Notes: generated from the sequence alone by a model not told the origin. Counted from the first letter of the stretch, positions 34,113 to 45,156 are shown. The stretch is 64,000 bases of DNA from Streptomyces sp. R44 (GCF_041053105.1 NZ_CP163444.1:1612001-1676000); one strand, 5' to 3'. Program-made: numbers and translations.

Positions 34113-34919
34113 TCAGACGAGGGAGCCGTAGAGGCCGGGGCGCCGGTCGCGGAGGTAGGGGTTCTCCTCGCGGGAGGCCGCGAGGAAGGCCGGGTCGACG
34201 TCGCCGAGGACCAGGTCCTCGCCGCGCCCGGCGCGGGCCCGGGGGGTGCCGTCGGGGCCGGCCAGCGTGGAGAGGCCGACGAACTCGAATTCGCCCTCGG
34301 GGCCGGTCCGGTTGGCGTACGCGATGTAGAGCTGGTTCTCGAAGGCGCGGACCGGCACCACGGACAGGGGCACGACCTCGGCGGGGTGCATGAGCGCGGT
34401 CGGTACGAGGAGGAGGTCCGTACCGGCCAGCGCGTGCGCCCGCACGTTCTCGGGGAACTCGACGTCGTAGCAGATCATCATGCCGACGGTGAGCCCGTCG
34501 AGCTCCGCCTGGACGACGGCCCGGTCGCCGGGGGTGAACCACTGGAGCTCGAAGTCCCCGAAGAGGTGGGTCTTGCGGTACCGCGCGAGGGAGGCGCCGT
34601 CGGCGCCGATGAGCTGCGCGGAGTTGTACAGGACGCCGTGCCGCTCGGTGTCCCGCTCCGGGTAGCCGTAGCCGACGGCCAGGCCGTGGCGCACGGCGAT
34701 CGCGGCGACCGCGCGGGCGGAGGGGCCGTCGGACGGCTCGGCCAGGCGCGCGATGTCGGCGCCGATGGCGTAGCCGGTGAGGAAGAGCTCGGGGGCGAGC
34801 AGCACGCTCGCGCCGGCGGCCGCGGCGCGGGCGGCGGCCTCGTCGAGGACCTTGAGGTTGGCGGCCACGTCACCGAGCTCGCCGGAGCTCTGGAGCAGGG
34901 CGGTGCGCAGCGCGGGCAT
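34113..34919 (-). CDS. Nitrilase-superfamily amidase, DavA-like
   Basis: 268 residues. The start ATG at 34919 is chosen for the gagg eight bases upstream and the family's usual N-terminus. Catalytic triad: Glu44 (APELFLTGY), Lys116 (YRKTHLFGD), Cys150 (MICYDVEFPEN). From memory it resembles Pseudomonas 5-aminopentanamidase DavA along its whole length, including GYPER, YNSAQLI and the C-terminal PYLRDRR. It should convert the monooxygenase's amide product to the acid plus ammonia. It is the first gene of a two-gene operon with the oxidase. Confidence 0.85.
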   Translation of the reverse strand: MPALRTALLQSSGELGDVAANLKVLDEAAARAAAAGASVLLAPELFLTGYAIGADIARLAEPSDGPSARAVAAIAVRHGLAVGYGYPERDTERHGVLYNSAQLIGADGASLARYRKTHLFGDFELQWFTPGDRAVVQAELDGLTVGMMICYDVEFPENVRAHALAGTDLLLVPTALMHPAEVVPLSVVPVRAFENQLYIAYANRTGPEGEFEFVGLSTLAGPDGTPRARAGRGEDLVLGDVDPAFLAASREENPYLRDRRPGLYGSLV

Positions 34920-35206
34920 CGGCGATCCTCGGGGGTCGAAAGTTGAGGGGGAAGACGTCAAAAACGGTACGGTTTCGCACTCTCCCGGGACAAGGCGGCA
35001 GCGTTGCGGACCGACCGTCGAACCGTTGCGCGATGGGCGGCCGGGGCGTCGATTCGTTGCGTACGGCTCCGACGGGGGTCGTACGGCTCCCCCGCCGCGC
35101 GGCGGAGACGAGGACCGTTCTGGGGCGCGACGCCCGGGCGGGTCCCGCGCGGAAGAGTGGTGCTCGTCCGGAAGACCTGCCGGACGACCTGCCGAAAGGG
35201 ACCACG

Positions 35207-35761
35207 ATGAACCGTCGTACGAAGACCCTCGCCGTCGCCGCCGCGATCCTGCTCACGCTGGGGGCCGGGGGTATCGCCGTCGCCTCGGGAGGGGACGGCG
35301 GGCACGGGCACGCCACGGTCCGGGAGGCCGCCGCGCTGACCGGGACGGCCAAGCTGTACCGCCCGGCCGGCGACGACATCACGTTCAGCTTCGACGCGCA
35401 TCTGGCGGCGAAGGACACCATGGATCCCCAGGCGGCGACCGGCACCTTCCGGTTCAGCCACTACAAGGACGGGAAGGGCGGCTACGCGGTGGCGAAGGTC
35501 GACTGCCTCACCACGGGCGGCAAGGTGGCCGTGGTGACGGGCGTGGTGACCGAGACCGACGTGGACGCCTTCAGGAACAAGCGCGTCGGGATCTCGGTCC
35601 ACGACGACGGGAAGCACGACCGGCTGGGGTACAGCTGGGTCGGGCGTGACACGAACCTGGAGGTCCCGCCGTGCCTGAGCTCCGCGCCCTTCGAGAAGGT
35701 GCAGGCCGGCAGCGGCGACTTCAAGGTGCTGCCCTGGCAGGTCGAGTACCCGACCGAGTGA
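35207..35761 (+). CDS. Secreted hypothetical protein
   Basis: 184 residues from an ATG with aaaggga upstream. Signal peptide MNRRTKTLAVAAAILLTLGA to about residue 26, then a single beta-rich domain (LTGTAKLYRPAGDDITFSFD, GTFRFSHYKDGKGGYAVAKV). Two Cys (in KVDCLTT and VPPCLSS) could form a disulfide. Similar Streptomyces secreted proteins are labelled repetin, without known function. The coding region starts 287 bp from the divergent amidase gene. Confidence 0.75.
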   Translation: MNRRTKTLAVAAAILLTLGAGGIAVASGGDGGHGHATVREAAALTGTAKLYRPAGDDITFSFDAHLAAKDTMDPQAATGTFRFSHYKDGKGGYAVAKVDCLTTGGKVAVVTGVVTETDVDAFRNKRVGISVHDDGKHDRLGYSWVGRDTNLEVPPCLSSAPFEKVQAGSGDFKVLPWQVEYPTE

Positions 35762-35775
35762 CCGGGGGAACGACC

Positions 35776-35813
35776 GAGGGGCGGCGCGGGAACCACGGCC
35801 CGCACCGCCCCTC
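35776..35813. terminator. Bidirectional hairpin terminator
   Basis: A 15-bp stem gaggggcggcgcggg / cccgcaccgcccctc with one mismatch, between the convergent secreted-protein and Lrp genes. Confidence 0.75.
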
Positions 35814-35824
35814 CTCCCGCAGGA

Positions 35825-36280
35825 CTACGCGGGCGAGCCCGAGGAGAAGCGCCGCAGGAGCGGCGAGAGCACCAGGACGGACTTGGTGCGCTCCACGAAG
35901 GGCTCGCCGGCGATGCGCTCCAGGACGCGCTCGAAGTGGCGCATGTCCGAGGCGAAGACCTGGACGACGGCGTCCGCGTCACCGGTGACGGTGGACGCGG
36001 ACACCACCTCGGGGTACCGCTCCAGACCTCGCCGGATGTCGTCCGGCGAGGTGTTGTGGCGGCAGTAGATCTCGACGAAGCCCTCGGTCTCCCAGCCGAG
36101 CGCCGCCGGGTCCACCCGTACGGTGAATCCGGTGATGGCGCCCTCGGCCCGGAGCCGGTCCACGCGCCGCTTCACGGCGGGGGCGGAGAGTCCCACGAGC
36201 GAGCCGATGTCGGCGTAGCTGCGGCGGGCGTCTTCCGCGAGGGCGTGGACGATGCGTTCGTCGAGGTCGTTGAGTCGCAC
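35825..36280 (-). CDS. Lrp/AsnC-family transcriptional regulator
   Basis: 151 residues. N-terminal helix-turn-helix (about 18-45, SYADIGSLVGLSAPAVKRRVDRL), then the RAM ligand-binding domain (about 65-140, VEIYCRHNTSPDDIRRGLERY, VTGDADAVVQVFASD). Family members sense amino acids and regulate their transport or breakdown. It is 10 bp behind an amino-acid permease gene on the same strand, so both are one operon, and is likely autoregulatory. Candidate sites lie upstream of the permease. Confidence 0.92.
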   Translation of the reverse strand: MRLNDLDERIVHALAEDARRSYADIGSLVGLSAPAVKRRVDRLRAEGAITGFTVRVDPAALGWETEGFVEIYCRHNTSPDDIRRGLERYPEVVSASTVTGDADAVVQVFASDMRHFERVLERIAGEPFVERTKSVLVLSPLLRRFSSGSPA

Positions 36281-36290
36281 TACGGGTGGA

Positions 36291-37754
36291 TCACTTCTGT
36301 TCGGATGCCAGTCGGGAGCGGCGAATGCCGTACAGGAAGTAGAACACGAGCCCGGCGGCCATCCAGCAACCGAAGACCGCCCAGGTGACGGCGTCGAGGT
36401 TGAACATGTTGTACGCGCAGAGGAGGAAGCCGAGGATCGGGAAGACCGGTCCGAGCGCCACCTTGAAGGTGCGCGGCATGTCGGGGCGCGTGTAGCGGAG
36501 CACGATGACCGCGATGTTGACCAGGCCGAAGGCGAAGAGCGTGCCGATGCTGGTGGCGTCGACGAGCTTGCCCAGCGGGATGACCGAGGCGAGCAGGCCG
36601 CAGAAGAGCGAGACGATGACCGTGTTGACGCGCGGGGTGCCGGTCTTGCCGCTGACCTTGCCGAAGGCCTTCGGGACGAGACCGTCGCGGGACATCGCGA
36701 ACAGGATGCGGGTCTGGCCGTAGAGCACGGTGAGGACGACGCTGGCGATGGAGATGACGGCGCCGGCGGCGAGCATGGTGCCCCAGAAGGTCTGCCCGGT
36801 GACGTCGTTCATGATCGCCGCGAGCGTGGCCTCGGAGCCCTCGAAGGCCTTCCAGTCCCAGGCCCCGACCGCGACGGCGGCGACGAGGACGTACAGGACG
36901 GTGACGATGAGCAGCGAGAGCATGATCGCGCGGGGCAGGTCACGCTTGGGGTTCTTCGCCTCCTCGCCGGCCGTGGAGGCGGCGTCGAAACCGATGTAGG
37001 AGAAGAAGAGGCTGGCTCCGGCGGCGCCGACGCCGGTCATGCCGAGCGGCATGAAGTCCTTGTAGTTGCCGGACTTGAAGCCCATGAAGCCGATCGCGCA
37101 GAACAGCACGAGGGCGACGATCTTCACGACGACCATGATCGTGTTGACGACGGCCGACTCCTTGGCGCCGCCGAGCAGGAACACCATCGCGAGCAGCACG
37201 ACGATCAGACCGGGCAGGTTGATGACGCCGCCCTCGCCCGGGGCCGAGGAGAGCACGTCGGGGATGGTGACGCCGATCGTCCCGTCGAGCAGTTCGTTGA
37301 GGTACTCGCCCCAGCCGACCGCCACGGCGGCGACGGACACGCCGTACTCCAGGACCAGGCACCAGCCGCAGACCCAGGCGACGAGTTCACCCATCGTTGC
37401 GTACGCGTACGAGTAGGAGGACCCGGCGACCGGTATGGAGCCGGCCAGCTCGGCGTACGAGAGGGCCGAGAACAGCGCCGTGACACCGGCGATGACGAAG
37501 GCGATCGTGACGGCGGGGCCGGCCTTCGGGACGGCGTCGCCGAGGACGACGAAGATGCCGGTGCCGAGCGTGGCACCGATGCTGATCATGGTCAGCTGCC
37601 ACATCGAGAGCGTGCGGCGGAGGCTGCCGCCCTCACCCTTGCCACCCTCTTCGACCAGGCGTTCCACCGGCTTGCGTCGCACCAGTGCGCCGAGAGCGGA
37701 GGTCTTCGGGGTGGTCGTGTCGACGACCGGCGGGGCTGCGCCTTGATCCAGCAC
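36291..37754 (-). CDS. Amino-acid permease, APC superfamily (cationic amino-acid type)
   Basis: 487 residues, 12 or more helices, YfnA/CAT-like. It has SIGATLGTGIFVVLGDAVP (the substrate-binding unwound helix 1), SALSYAELAGSIPVAGSSYSY and FFSYIGFDAASTAGEEAKNP (helix 6). The resemblance to eukaryotic cationic transporters suggests lysine/arginine/ornithine uptake, which would fit the nearby DavBA-like genes, but substrate is inferred. First gene of an operon with the Lrp regulator. Confidence 0.9.
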   Translation of the reverse strand: MLDQGAAPPVVDTTTPKTSALGALVRRKPVERLVEEGGKGEGGSLRRTLSMWQLTMISIGATLGTGIFVVLGDAVPKAGPAVTIAFVIAGVTALFSALSYAELAGSIPVAGSSYSYAYATMGELVAWVCGWCLVLEYGVSVAAVAVGWGEYLNELLDGTIGVTIPDVLSSAPGEGGVINLPGLIVVLLAMVFLLGGAKESAVVNTIMVVVKIVALVLFCAIGFMGFKSGNYKDFMPLGMTGVGAAGASLFFSYIGFDAASTAGEEAKNPKRDLPRAIMLSLLIVTVLYVLVAAVAVGAWDWKAFEGSEATLAAIMNDVTGQTFWGTMLAAGAVISIASVVLTVLYGQTRILFAMSRDGLVPKAFGKVSGKTGTPRVNTVIVSLFCGLLASVIPLGKLVDATSIGTLFAFGLVNIAVIVLRYTRPDMPRTFKVALGPVFPILGFLLCAYNMFNLDAVTWAVFGCWMAAGLVFYFLYGIRRSRLASEQK

Positions 37755-37925
37755 TGCGGAGGCTCCTTATCGCTGCCTGTGGGGTACGGAGGCGACCGCG
37801 GCGGTACGAGGGCATGACAAGACAAACCCACGGGGGGACGGAACCGCCGAGCAGGCGGTCGCCGCCACTCCTGGTACGGGGCACGAGCCTAAGGGGAACT
37901 GGTTCGCAGTCGTAATGCAGGGTTG

Positions 37926-37982
37926 TTGCGCAGTGCCGGATGATCATTGCGCGCTTCGGGCACAGACGGGCAAACATTGCGC
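37926..37982. promoter_or_regulatory. Three TTGCGC repeats upstream of the permease-lrp operon
   Basis: TTGCGC occurs at 37926, 37947 and 37977, that is 21 and 30 bp apart, close to two and three helical turns. The last two are preceded by ca, giving catTGCGC. Lrp-type octamers bind several phased sites, so these could be autoregulatory operators. The rest of the 350-bp gap holds no gene that I can support. Confidence 0.4.
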
Positions 37983-38106
37983 GCCCCCGCATGAATCGAC
38001 ACATCGGGGTGTGAACCGGCACGCGCACGCGTATGGACTCCTCGTGCGGAATGACCGACGCTGCGAGCCCCTGACGACCGCTCCCGACGCCACGATCGGA
38101 GGCCCC

Positions 38107-39099
38107 GTGCACTGGCTCGACCCGGCACCGTTCCTGCGCGGCACGGCCTGGCTGGACGAGGGCCGGCCCGTACGCGCCGACCCCGACGACCTCGAACGGC
38201 TGCCGTGGGACATCGCCGAGCGGGCGGCGCTGCCCATCGGGGTACGGATCGAGTTCACGGCCACGCCCGGTACGCGCGCGGTGGAGCTGCGCTACCGGGC
38301 GGCCGTCCCGGCGCCGGACGACCCGCTGCGGGCGCTGCGGCACTGCTTCGCGGTCTGGCAGGGCACGCGGCTCGTCGGCGAGACGTGCGCCGTCCCGGCG
38401 CCGGAGGCCGTCGTGAGGCTCCCCCTGCCCTCGCACGGCGGCGCCTTCACCGTCCACCTCCCGGAGGGCCAGGCGCCCGTGCCGCTCGGCCTGCGGGCCC
38501 TCGGGGGCACCCTCTCCCCCGCCCCGGCGCGGCCCCGCTGGCTCGTCCACGGCGACTCGATCACCGAGGGCTGGTGGGCGACCCGCCCGGCCCACTCCTG
38601 GCCGGCCACGGCGGGGCGGCTCCTGGGCCTTGACACGGTGAATCTGGGGTACGCGGGCGGGGCGAGGGGCGAGCTGCCGCTGGCGGAGCACCTGGCCCGG
38701 TTGCCGGGCGATCTGATCACCCTGGCCTTCGGCACGAACTGCTGGTCCCGGGTGCCGGCCACGGCGGACTGGCTCTACGCGACGGTCCGCGCCTTCGTGG
38801 GCCTGGTCCGCCGGGGCCATCCGGACGCGCCGCTCCTGATCGTCTCGCCGGTCCTGCGCCCGGAGGCGGAGCACACGCGCAACGCCCTGGGGGCGACCCT
38901 GACGGAACTGCGCCGGGCGATGGAACGCGCGGCCCGGGACCTCTCCGCGGAGGGCGACCGCCACCTCCTGCTCCTCCCGGGGCGCCCACTCCTGGGCCCG
39001 GAACACCTGGCGGACGGGCTGCACCCGAACGACGGGGGGCATGCGCGGCTGGCGCACGCGGTGACGCAGGCGCTACGGGACGCACTGAAGCCCCGGTGA
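38107..39099 (+). CDS. SGNH/GDSL-family hydrolase
   Basis: 330 residues. GTG start at 38107 chosen for ggagg six bases upstream; an upstream in-frame ATG has no such site. The N-terminal jelly-roll-like domain (about 1-135) is followed by the SGNH hydrolase domain. Nucleophile Ser151 is in LVHGDSITEGWW, the Asn block is GTNCWS, and Asp303 and His306 lie in DGLHPNDGGH. An esterase or lipase, possibly acting on carbohydrate acetyl groups; no signal peptide is evident, so probably intracellular. Confidence 0.85.
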   Translation: MHWLDPAPFLRGTAWLDEGRPVRADPDDLERLPWDIAERAALPIGVRIEFTATPGTRAVELRYRAAVPAPDDPLRALRHCFAVWQGTRLVGETCAVPAPEAVVRLPLPSHGGAFTVHLPEGQAPVPLGLRALGGTLSPAPARPRWLVHGDSITEGWWATRPAHSWPATAGRLLGLDTVNLGYAGGARGELPLAEHLARLPGDLITLAFGTNCWSRVPATADWLYATVRAFVGLVRRGHPDAPLLIVSPVLRPEAEHTRNALGATLTELRRAMERAARDLSAEGDRHLLLLPGRPLLGPEHLADGLHPNDGGHARLAHAVTQALRDALKPR

Positions 39100-39120
39100 C
39101 CGGGCCCACCGCCGTGTGCT

Positions 39121-39147
39121 CACCCGTCCCGCAGGGCGGGACGGGTG
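39121..39147 (+). terminator. Hairpin terminator after hydrolase gene
   Basis: A 12-bp perfect stem cacccgtcccgc / gcgggacgggtg with a three-base loop, 22 bp past the hydrolase stop. Confidence 0.8.
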
Positions 39148-39290
39148 GGCACACGGGACGGCGCCCTCTCGCGACGCCTCCGCGTTCCGAGCCTGGACCC
39201 GCACCCCGAGCGGCGGCGCACACGTGGTGCGGGTCCATGCGCGGGAGCCTCTGGCGCCGGCAAGGGGCGCCGTTCCGTTGTGCCCACCCG
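39142..39290. repeat. 149-bp imperfect palindrome in convergent intergenic region
   Basis: The outer arms cgggtgggcaca...cggcgccct (39142-39168) and the reverse of 39263-39290 match with one gap and a few changes. The inner arms gcctggacccgcacc (39191-39205) and its complement at 39226-39240 match at 14 of 15. The whole could fold as one long interrupted hairpin. No open frame; possibly a non-autonomous mobile element or a structured RNA end. Confidence 0.7.
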
Positions 39291-39326
39291 TTCCGCCCCT
39301 TGCGGAACGCCTGCCCACAACGGGGG

Positions 39327-39360
39327 CGGGGCCCCCGGGAAGGTGTTCCCGGGGGCCCCG
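39327..39360 (-). terminator. Hairpin terminator after guaB1
   Basis: A 15-bp perfect stem cggggcccccgggaa / ttcccgggggccccg with loop ggtg, just past the stop of the leftward guaB1 gene. Confidence 0.85.
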
Positions 39361-39375
39361 CACCAAGCGCAGGTA

Positions 39376-41244
<1,869 letters not shown>

Positions 41245-41255
<11 letters not shown>

Positions 41256-41679
41256 CCGTGACCACCTCCCGGAAGGTCTCGTAGTGGTCGTCGGTGTAGT
41301 AGGTCTCGCCGTTCCGCCCGGTGACGATCCGGCGGGCTCCCCGGTCGCGTTCGCCGGGGGTCCTCACGGTGTACTCGTGGTAGTAGCCGCGCTCCTTGCG
41401 GGGCAGGATCCGCTCGAAGTTCGAGAAGACCGTGCCGTCCTTGGCGTACGGGAAGGGCCCGCCGCGCGCGATGAGGGCGAGGGTCTTCCGCGCCTCGGGA
41501 GGCAGGTCCGCCGCCCGTACGGTGGGCAGCCCGGAGGTCCCGGTCGGTGCGGCGGTCGCGGTGGTACGGGTGGGCGCCGGGGCGGCCGTACCGGTCCCGC
41601 CGCCGCCCGCCGAGGAGCACCCGGCCAGGAGGACGGCGAGGACGAGCGCGAGGAGAACGCGCAGGGGCCGGAGCAACAT
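41245..41679 (-). CDS. Lipoprotein ribonuclease of the RNase Sa (guanyl-specific) family
   Basis: 144 residues. A lipoprotein signal peptide with lipobox LLAGC (Cys21) and a Thr/Ala/Pro linker (22-50) precede a domain matching RNase Sa: LPPEARKTLALIARGGPFPY, DGTVFSNFE, and GYYHEYTVRTPG. Catalytic residues by alignment from memory are Glu102, Arg117 and His132 (TDDHYETF). The disulfide cysteines of RNase Sa are absent. It would be exported and tethered to the outer face of the membrane, where barstar (next gene) protects the cytoplasm during synthesis. Confidence 0.9.
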
Positions 41680-41731
41680 GTCCCGAACATACCGTTACGG
41701 GACGGCTCCGACCCCCGAGGACCGTGCGCGT

Positions 41732-42781
41732 TCAGCTGCCGTCGGGGTCCTTCCGGTCGAGCGCCGGGTGCGTGCCCGGGCTGGACTCGGTGAGGAGGTA
41801 GTCCGCCGCGGCGCGGTCGGTGACCAGGCTGGTGACGAGACCGGAGCGGAGGACCGCGCCGATCGCCGCCGCCTTGCGCTGGCCGCCGGCGATCGCCACG
41901 ACCTCGGGGATGCGGCGCAGCCGGTCCGCCTCGACGGTGATGCAGCGCTCGCCCAGGTCGCGGCCGACCCGGCGTCCTTCGGCGTCGAAGAGGTGCGCGG
42001 ACATCTCGGCGGCGACGCCGAGCGAGGCGTAGTGGGCGCGCTCGTCGTCGGAGAGCATGTCGTGGACGGTCGAGATGCCCGGCTCCCAGGAGCCGATGGA
42101 GACGCAGGCGACGGTGACCTTGTCGAAGTACTCGAAGGCCCGCGCGATGCCGGTCTGGCTGCGCAGCGCGGCGGCGGTCGCCGGGTCGGGCAGCAGCATG
42201 GGCGCGTAGATGGGGTGGGCCTCGCCGCCGGAGACCTGGGCGGCGCGGCGCACGGCCTCGACGGAGCCGCGCTCGGCGGTCCCGGCGTCGTACACGCCGG
42301 TGAGCTGGACGACCGTGCAGGGCGGCAGCCGGTCGAGGGCGGCCGCCATGTGGATGGTGGAGCGGCCCCAGGCCAGGCCGAGGACATCGCCCTCGGTGAC
42401 GAGCTCGCCGAGCAGGTCGGCCGCGACCTCGCCGAGGTTCTCCGGGTCGGGCGACTCGTCGTCGCCCTCCGCCGGGGACTCGACGACGACGGCGTGGCGG
42501 AGCCCGTAGCGGGCGCGGAGCGCATCGGAGCGCTCGGCGTCCAGCTCGGCAGGTACGCGGATCTCGATCCGTACGAGGTCGCGCTCCAGGGCGGTCTCCA
42601 GGACCCGGGCCACCTTGAAGCGGCTCACGCCGAACTCCTCGGCGATCTGGATCTTGGACTTGCCCTCGAGGTAGAAGCGGCGGGCCATGGCCGCCGCCTG
42701 CACCAGCTCCGCGGGGCCCATCCGCAGGGCTGACCGTCCCGCCGACATACCGGCCACCGCGATCTCCTCACTGCTGTTCAC
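41732..42781 (-). CDS. SorC/DeoR-type sugar-binding transcriptional regulator
   Basis: 349 residues. N-terminal helix-turn-helix (about 33-60, FYLEGKSKIQIAEEFGVSRFKVARVL), then the SorC effector domain, a phosphosugar-isomerase-like fold (GEVAADLLGELVTEGDVLGLAWGRS; EAHPIYAPMLLPDPATAAAL). It likely binds a phosphorylated sugar and controls pentose or polyol genes. The neighbouring rpe gene (pentose phosphate pathway) starts upstream on the same strand, but they are 120 bp apart. GTG start. Confidence 0.88.
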   Translation of the reverse strand: MNSSEEIAVAGMSAGRSALRMGPAELVQAAAMARRFYLEGKSKIQIAEEFGVSRFKVARVLETALERDLVRIEIRVPAELDAERSDALRARYGLRHAVVVESPAEGDDESPDPENLGEVAADLLGELVTEGDVLGLAWGRSTIHMAAALDRLPPCTVVQLTGVYDAGTAERGSVEAVRRAAQVSGGEAHPIYAPMLLPDPATAAALRSQTGIARAFEYFDKVTVACVSIGSWEPGISTVHDMLSDDERAHYASLGVAAEMSAHLFDAEGRRVGRDLGERCITVEADRLRRIPEVVAIAGGQRKAAAIGAVLRSGLVTSLVTDRAAADYLLTESSPGTHPALDRKDPDGS

Positions 42782-42830
42782 ATACCGCTGTTCACGTACG
42801 GCTGTCGTTCACACTCTGGCTCGCCGTTCA
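42776..42830. promoter_or_regulatory. Four GTTCA half-sites upstream of the SorC-type regulator
   Basis: GTTCA occurs at 42776, 42790, 42807 and 42826, spaced 14, 17 and 19 bp, all in one orientation and the first overlapping the regulator's start. The repetition suggests an autoregulatory operator, but the uneven spacing makes this weak. Confidence 0.3.
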
Positions 42831-42901
42831 TCCTGTCAGAAACGACGAGCCCTGATCAGTCCTGTCGGCGGCCCGACGGACCGCGTTCATCCGCCGGAGG
42901 C

Positions 42902-43585
42902 TCAGTGGCCACACGCCCACGCGGCGGAGGCGGTCGCGGCCTCCGCGCGGGCCCGGAGCGAGGCGACGGCCGCGGCCGGATCGGCCGCTCCGTACACCGC
43001 GGAACCGGCGACGAAGACGTCCGCGCCGGCTTCGGCGCACCGCTCGATCGTGGACTCGGCGACCCCGCCGTCGACCTGGAGCCAGAGCTCGAGTCCGTGC
43101 TTGGAGATCAGCTCACGGGTGCGGCGGATCTTGGGCAGCATGATGTCGAGGAAGGCCTGGCCTCCGAAGCCTGGCTCGACGGTCATGATGAGCAGCATGT
43201 CGAGCTCGGGGAGCAGGTCCTCGAAGGGCTCGATGGGTGTGGCCGGCTTGAGCGCCATGGAGGCCCTGGCGCCCTTGGCCCGGATCTCGCGCGCGAGCCG
43301 GACCGGCGCGGCGGCCGCCTCGACGTGGAAGGTCACCGAACCGGCGCCCGCCTCCACGTACTGCGGGGCCCAGCGGTCCGGGTCCTCGATCATGAGATGG
43401 CAGTCGAGCGGGGTGTCGGTGGCACGGGCCAGCGACTCCACGATCGGCACGCCCAGCGTCAGGTTGGGCACGAAGTGGTTGTCCATCACGTCGACGTGCA
43501 GCCAGTCGGCACCGCCGACGGCCTTCGCCTCATCGGCGAGCCGGGCGAAGTCCGCGGACAGGATGCTGGGGTTGATCTGCGCCAT
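42902..43585 (-). CDS. rpe: Ribulose-phosphate 3-epimerase
   Basis: 227 residues, TIM barrel. It interconverts ribulose-5-P and xylulose-5-P in the pentose phosphate pathway. Family motifs: [33 protein letters not shown] (metal His and Asp), [21 protein letters not shown] and [32 protein letters not shown] start. It is preceded by rsmB on the same strand (149 bp apart). Confidence 0.96.
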   Translation of the reverse strand: MAQINPSILSADFARLADEAKAVGGADWLHVDVMDNHFVPNLTLGVPIVESLARATDTPLDCHLMIEDPDRWAPQYVEAGAGSVTFHVEAAAAPVRLAREIRAKGARASMALKPATPIEPFEDLLPELDMLLIMTVEPGFGGQAFLDIMLPKIRRTRELISKHGLELWLQVDGGVAESTIERCAEAGADVFVAGSAVYGAADPAAAVASLRARAEAATASAAWACGH

Positions 43586-43734
43586 GTGCCAAGCCTCCCA
43601 CGTTCTTGGGTACTTCTTTGCCGCTCAGCGGTTTCGCATACGGTCCAGACCAATTTCGGTACGAAGCGACGAGTCCAGGACCTGGACGGACCGGGCGATT
43701 ACGGTCAGATGATCGAGGGGTCGGGCCCCGTCGG

Positions 43735-45156
43735 TCAGGCGGTCCGGCGCAGCAGCGCCAGATACATGGCGTCCGTACCGTGCAGATGCGGCCACAGCTG
43801 GACGTCGGGACCGTCGCCGATCGCCGGGACGCCGGGCAGCAGCGGACGGGCGTCGATCAGCTCGGCGCCGCCCACCTTCTTGAGGACGTCGTCGACGACC
43901 ACGCGGGTCTCGGCGAGGTGCGGCGAGCAGGTCGCGTACCCCACCACTCCCCCGACGCGCACGGCGCTCAGCGCCTCGGTGAGCAGGGCGCGCTGGAGCG
44001 GGGCGAAGCCGTCCAGGTCCTCGGGGCGCCGGCGCCAGCGGGCCTCGGGGCGGCGGCGCAGGGCGCCGAGGCCCGAGCAGGGCACGTCCACGAGGACCCG
44101 GTCGAAGGAGCCGGGGCGCCACGGCGGGCGGGTGCCGTCGGCGGCGATCACCTGGTACGGGCCGGGGTTGCCGGCCAGGGCGCGCTCGACCAGGCGGGCG
44201 CGGTGCGGCTGCTTCTCGGAGGCGAGCAGGAAGGCGCCGCGCTCGGCCGCGAGGGCGCCGAGCAGGGCGGCCTTGCCCCCGGGGCCGGCGCAGCCGTCGA
44301 GCCAGCGGGAGTCGCTGCCCTCCAGGGGCGCGTTCGCGAGGGCGATCGCGACGAGCTGGCTGCCCTCGTCCTGGACGCCGGCCCGGCCCTCCTTGACGGC
44401 CTCGATGGCTCCGGGCTCGCCGCCCTCGGCCATCCGCAGGGCGTAGGGCGACCAGCGGCCCGGCAGGGTCTCGGTGGCGGCGGCGAGCTCCTCTGTGGTG
44501 GAGCGGCCGGGGCGGGCGACGAGGGTGACCTCGGGGCGCTCGTTGTCCGCCTCCAGGAGGTCCTCGATGCCGGCGCGGCCGCCGCCGAGGGAGTCCCAGA
44601 GCGCCGAGACGACCCAGCGGGGGTGGGAGTGGACGACGGCGAGGTGGTCCTCGGCGTCCTGGTCGTACGGCGGGGCGACCTGCTCGACCCAGGCGTCGAG
44701 GTCCTGCTGCGAGATCTTCCGCAGCACGGCGTTCACGAACTTGGCGCGCCCGTCGCCGAGCACCACGCGGGCCAGCTCGACGCTGGCGGAGACGGCGGCG
44801 TGGGTGGGGATCCGGGTCCCGAGGAGCTGGTGGGCGCCGAGTGACAGCACGTCGAGGACGGGCGGGTCGACCTCGCGCAGCGGCCGGTCGATGCAGGCCG
44901 CGATGATCGCGTCGTACGTGCCCTGTCGGCGCAGCGTCCCGTACACGAGCTCGGTCGCGAGCGCCGCGTCCCGCCCGTCGAACTTCTCGGGCCCCTCCTT
45001 CTCCCGCGCCTTCTTCAGCAGCGGCGGCAGCACCAGGTTCGCGTAGGCGTCCCGCTCGTCCACCGCCCTCAGCGCCTCGAACGCCAGCATGCGGACGGGG
45101 TCCTTCTGGGGCCTCCGGTAGGGCTTGTGGGGACGGCGACGTGCCTGCTCGCTCAA
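43735..45156 (-). CDS. rsmB: 16S rRNA m5C methyltransferase, RsmB/Sun family
   Basis: 473 residues. N-terminal NusB-like RNA-binding domain (about 20-165), then the SAM-dependent domain with LDGCAGPGGKAALLGAL (motif I), DVPCSGLGALRRRPEARW (motif IV Cys) and VGYATCSPHLAETR (motif VI catalytic Cys). It methylates C967 in E. coli numbering. TTG start with ggag eight bases upstream. It follows fmt, as in many bacteria. Confidence 0.93.
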   Translation of the reverse strand: MSEQARRRPHKPYRRPQKDPVRMLAFEALRAVDERDAYANLVLPPLLKKAREKEGPEKFDGRDAALATELVYGTLRRQGTYDAIIAACIDRPLREVDPPVLDVLSLGAHQLLGTRIPTHAAVSASVELARVVLGDGRAKFVNAVLRKISQQDLDAWVEQVAPPYDQDAEDHLAVVHSHPRWVVSALWDSLGGGRAGIEDLLEADNERPEVTLVARPGRSTTEELAAATETLPGRWSPYALRMAEGGEPGAIEAVKEGRAGVQDEGSQLVAIALANAPLEGSDSRWLDGCAGPGGKAALLGALAAERGAFLLASEKQPHRARLVERALAGNPGPYQVIAADGTRPPWRPGSFDRVLVDVPCSGLGALRRRPEARWRRRPEDLDGFAPLQRALLTEALSAVRVGGVVGYATCSPHLAETRVVVDDVLKKVGGAELIDARPLLPGVPAIGDGPDVQLWPHLHGTDAMYLALLRRTA

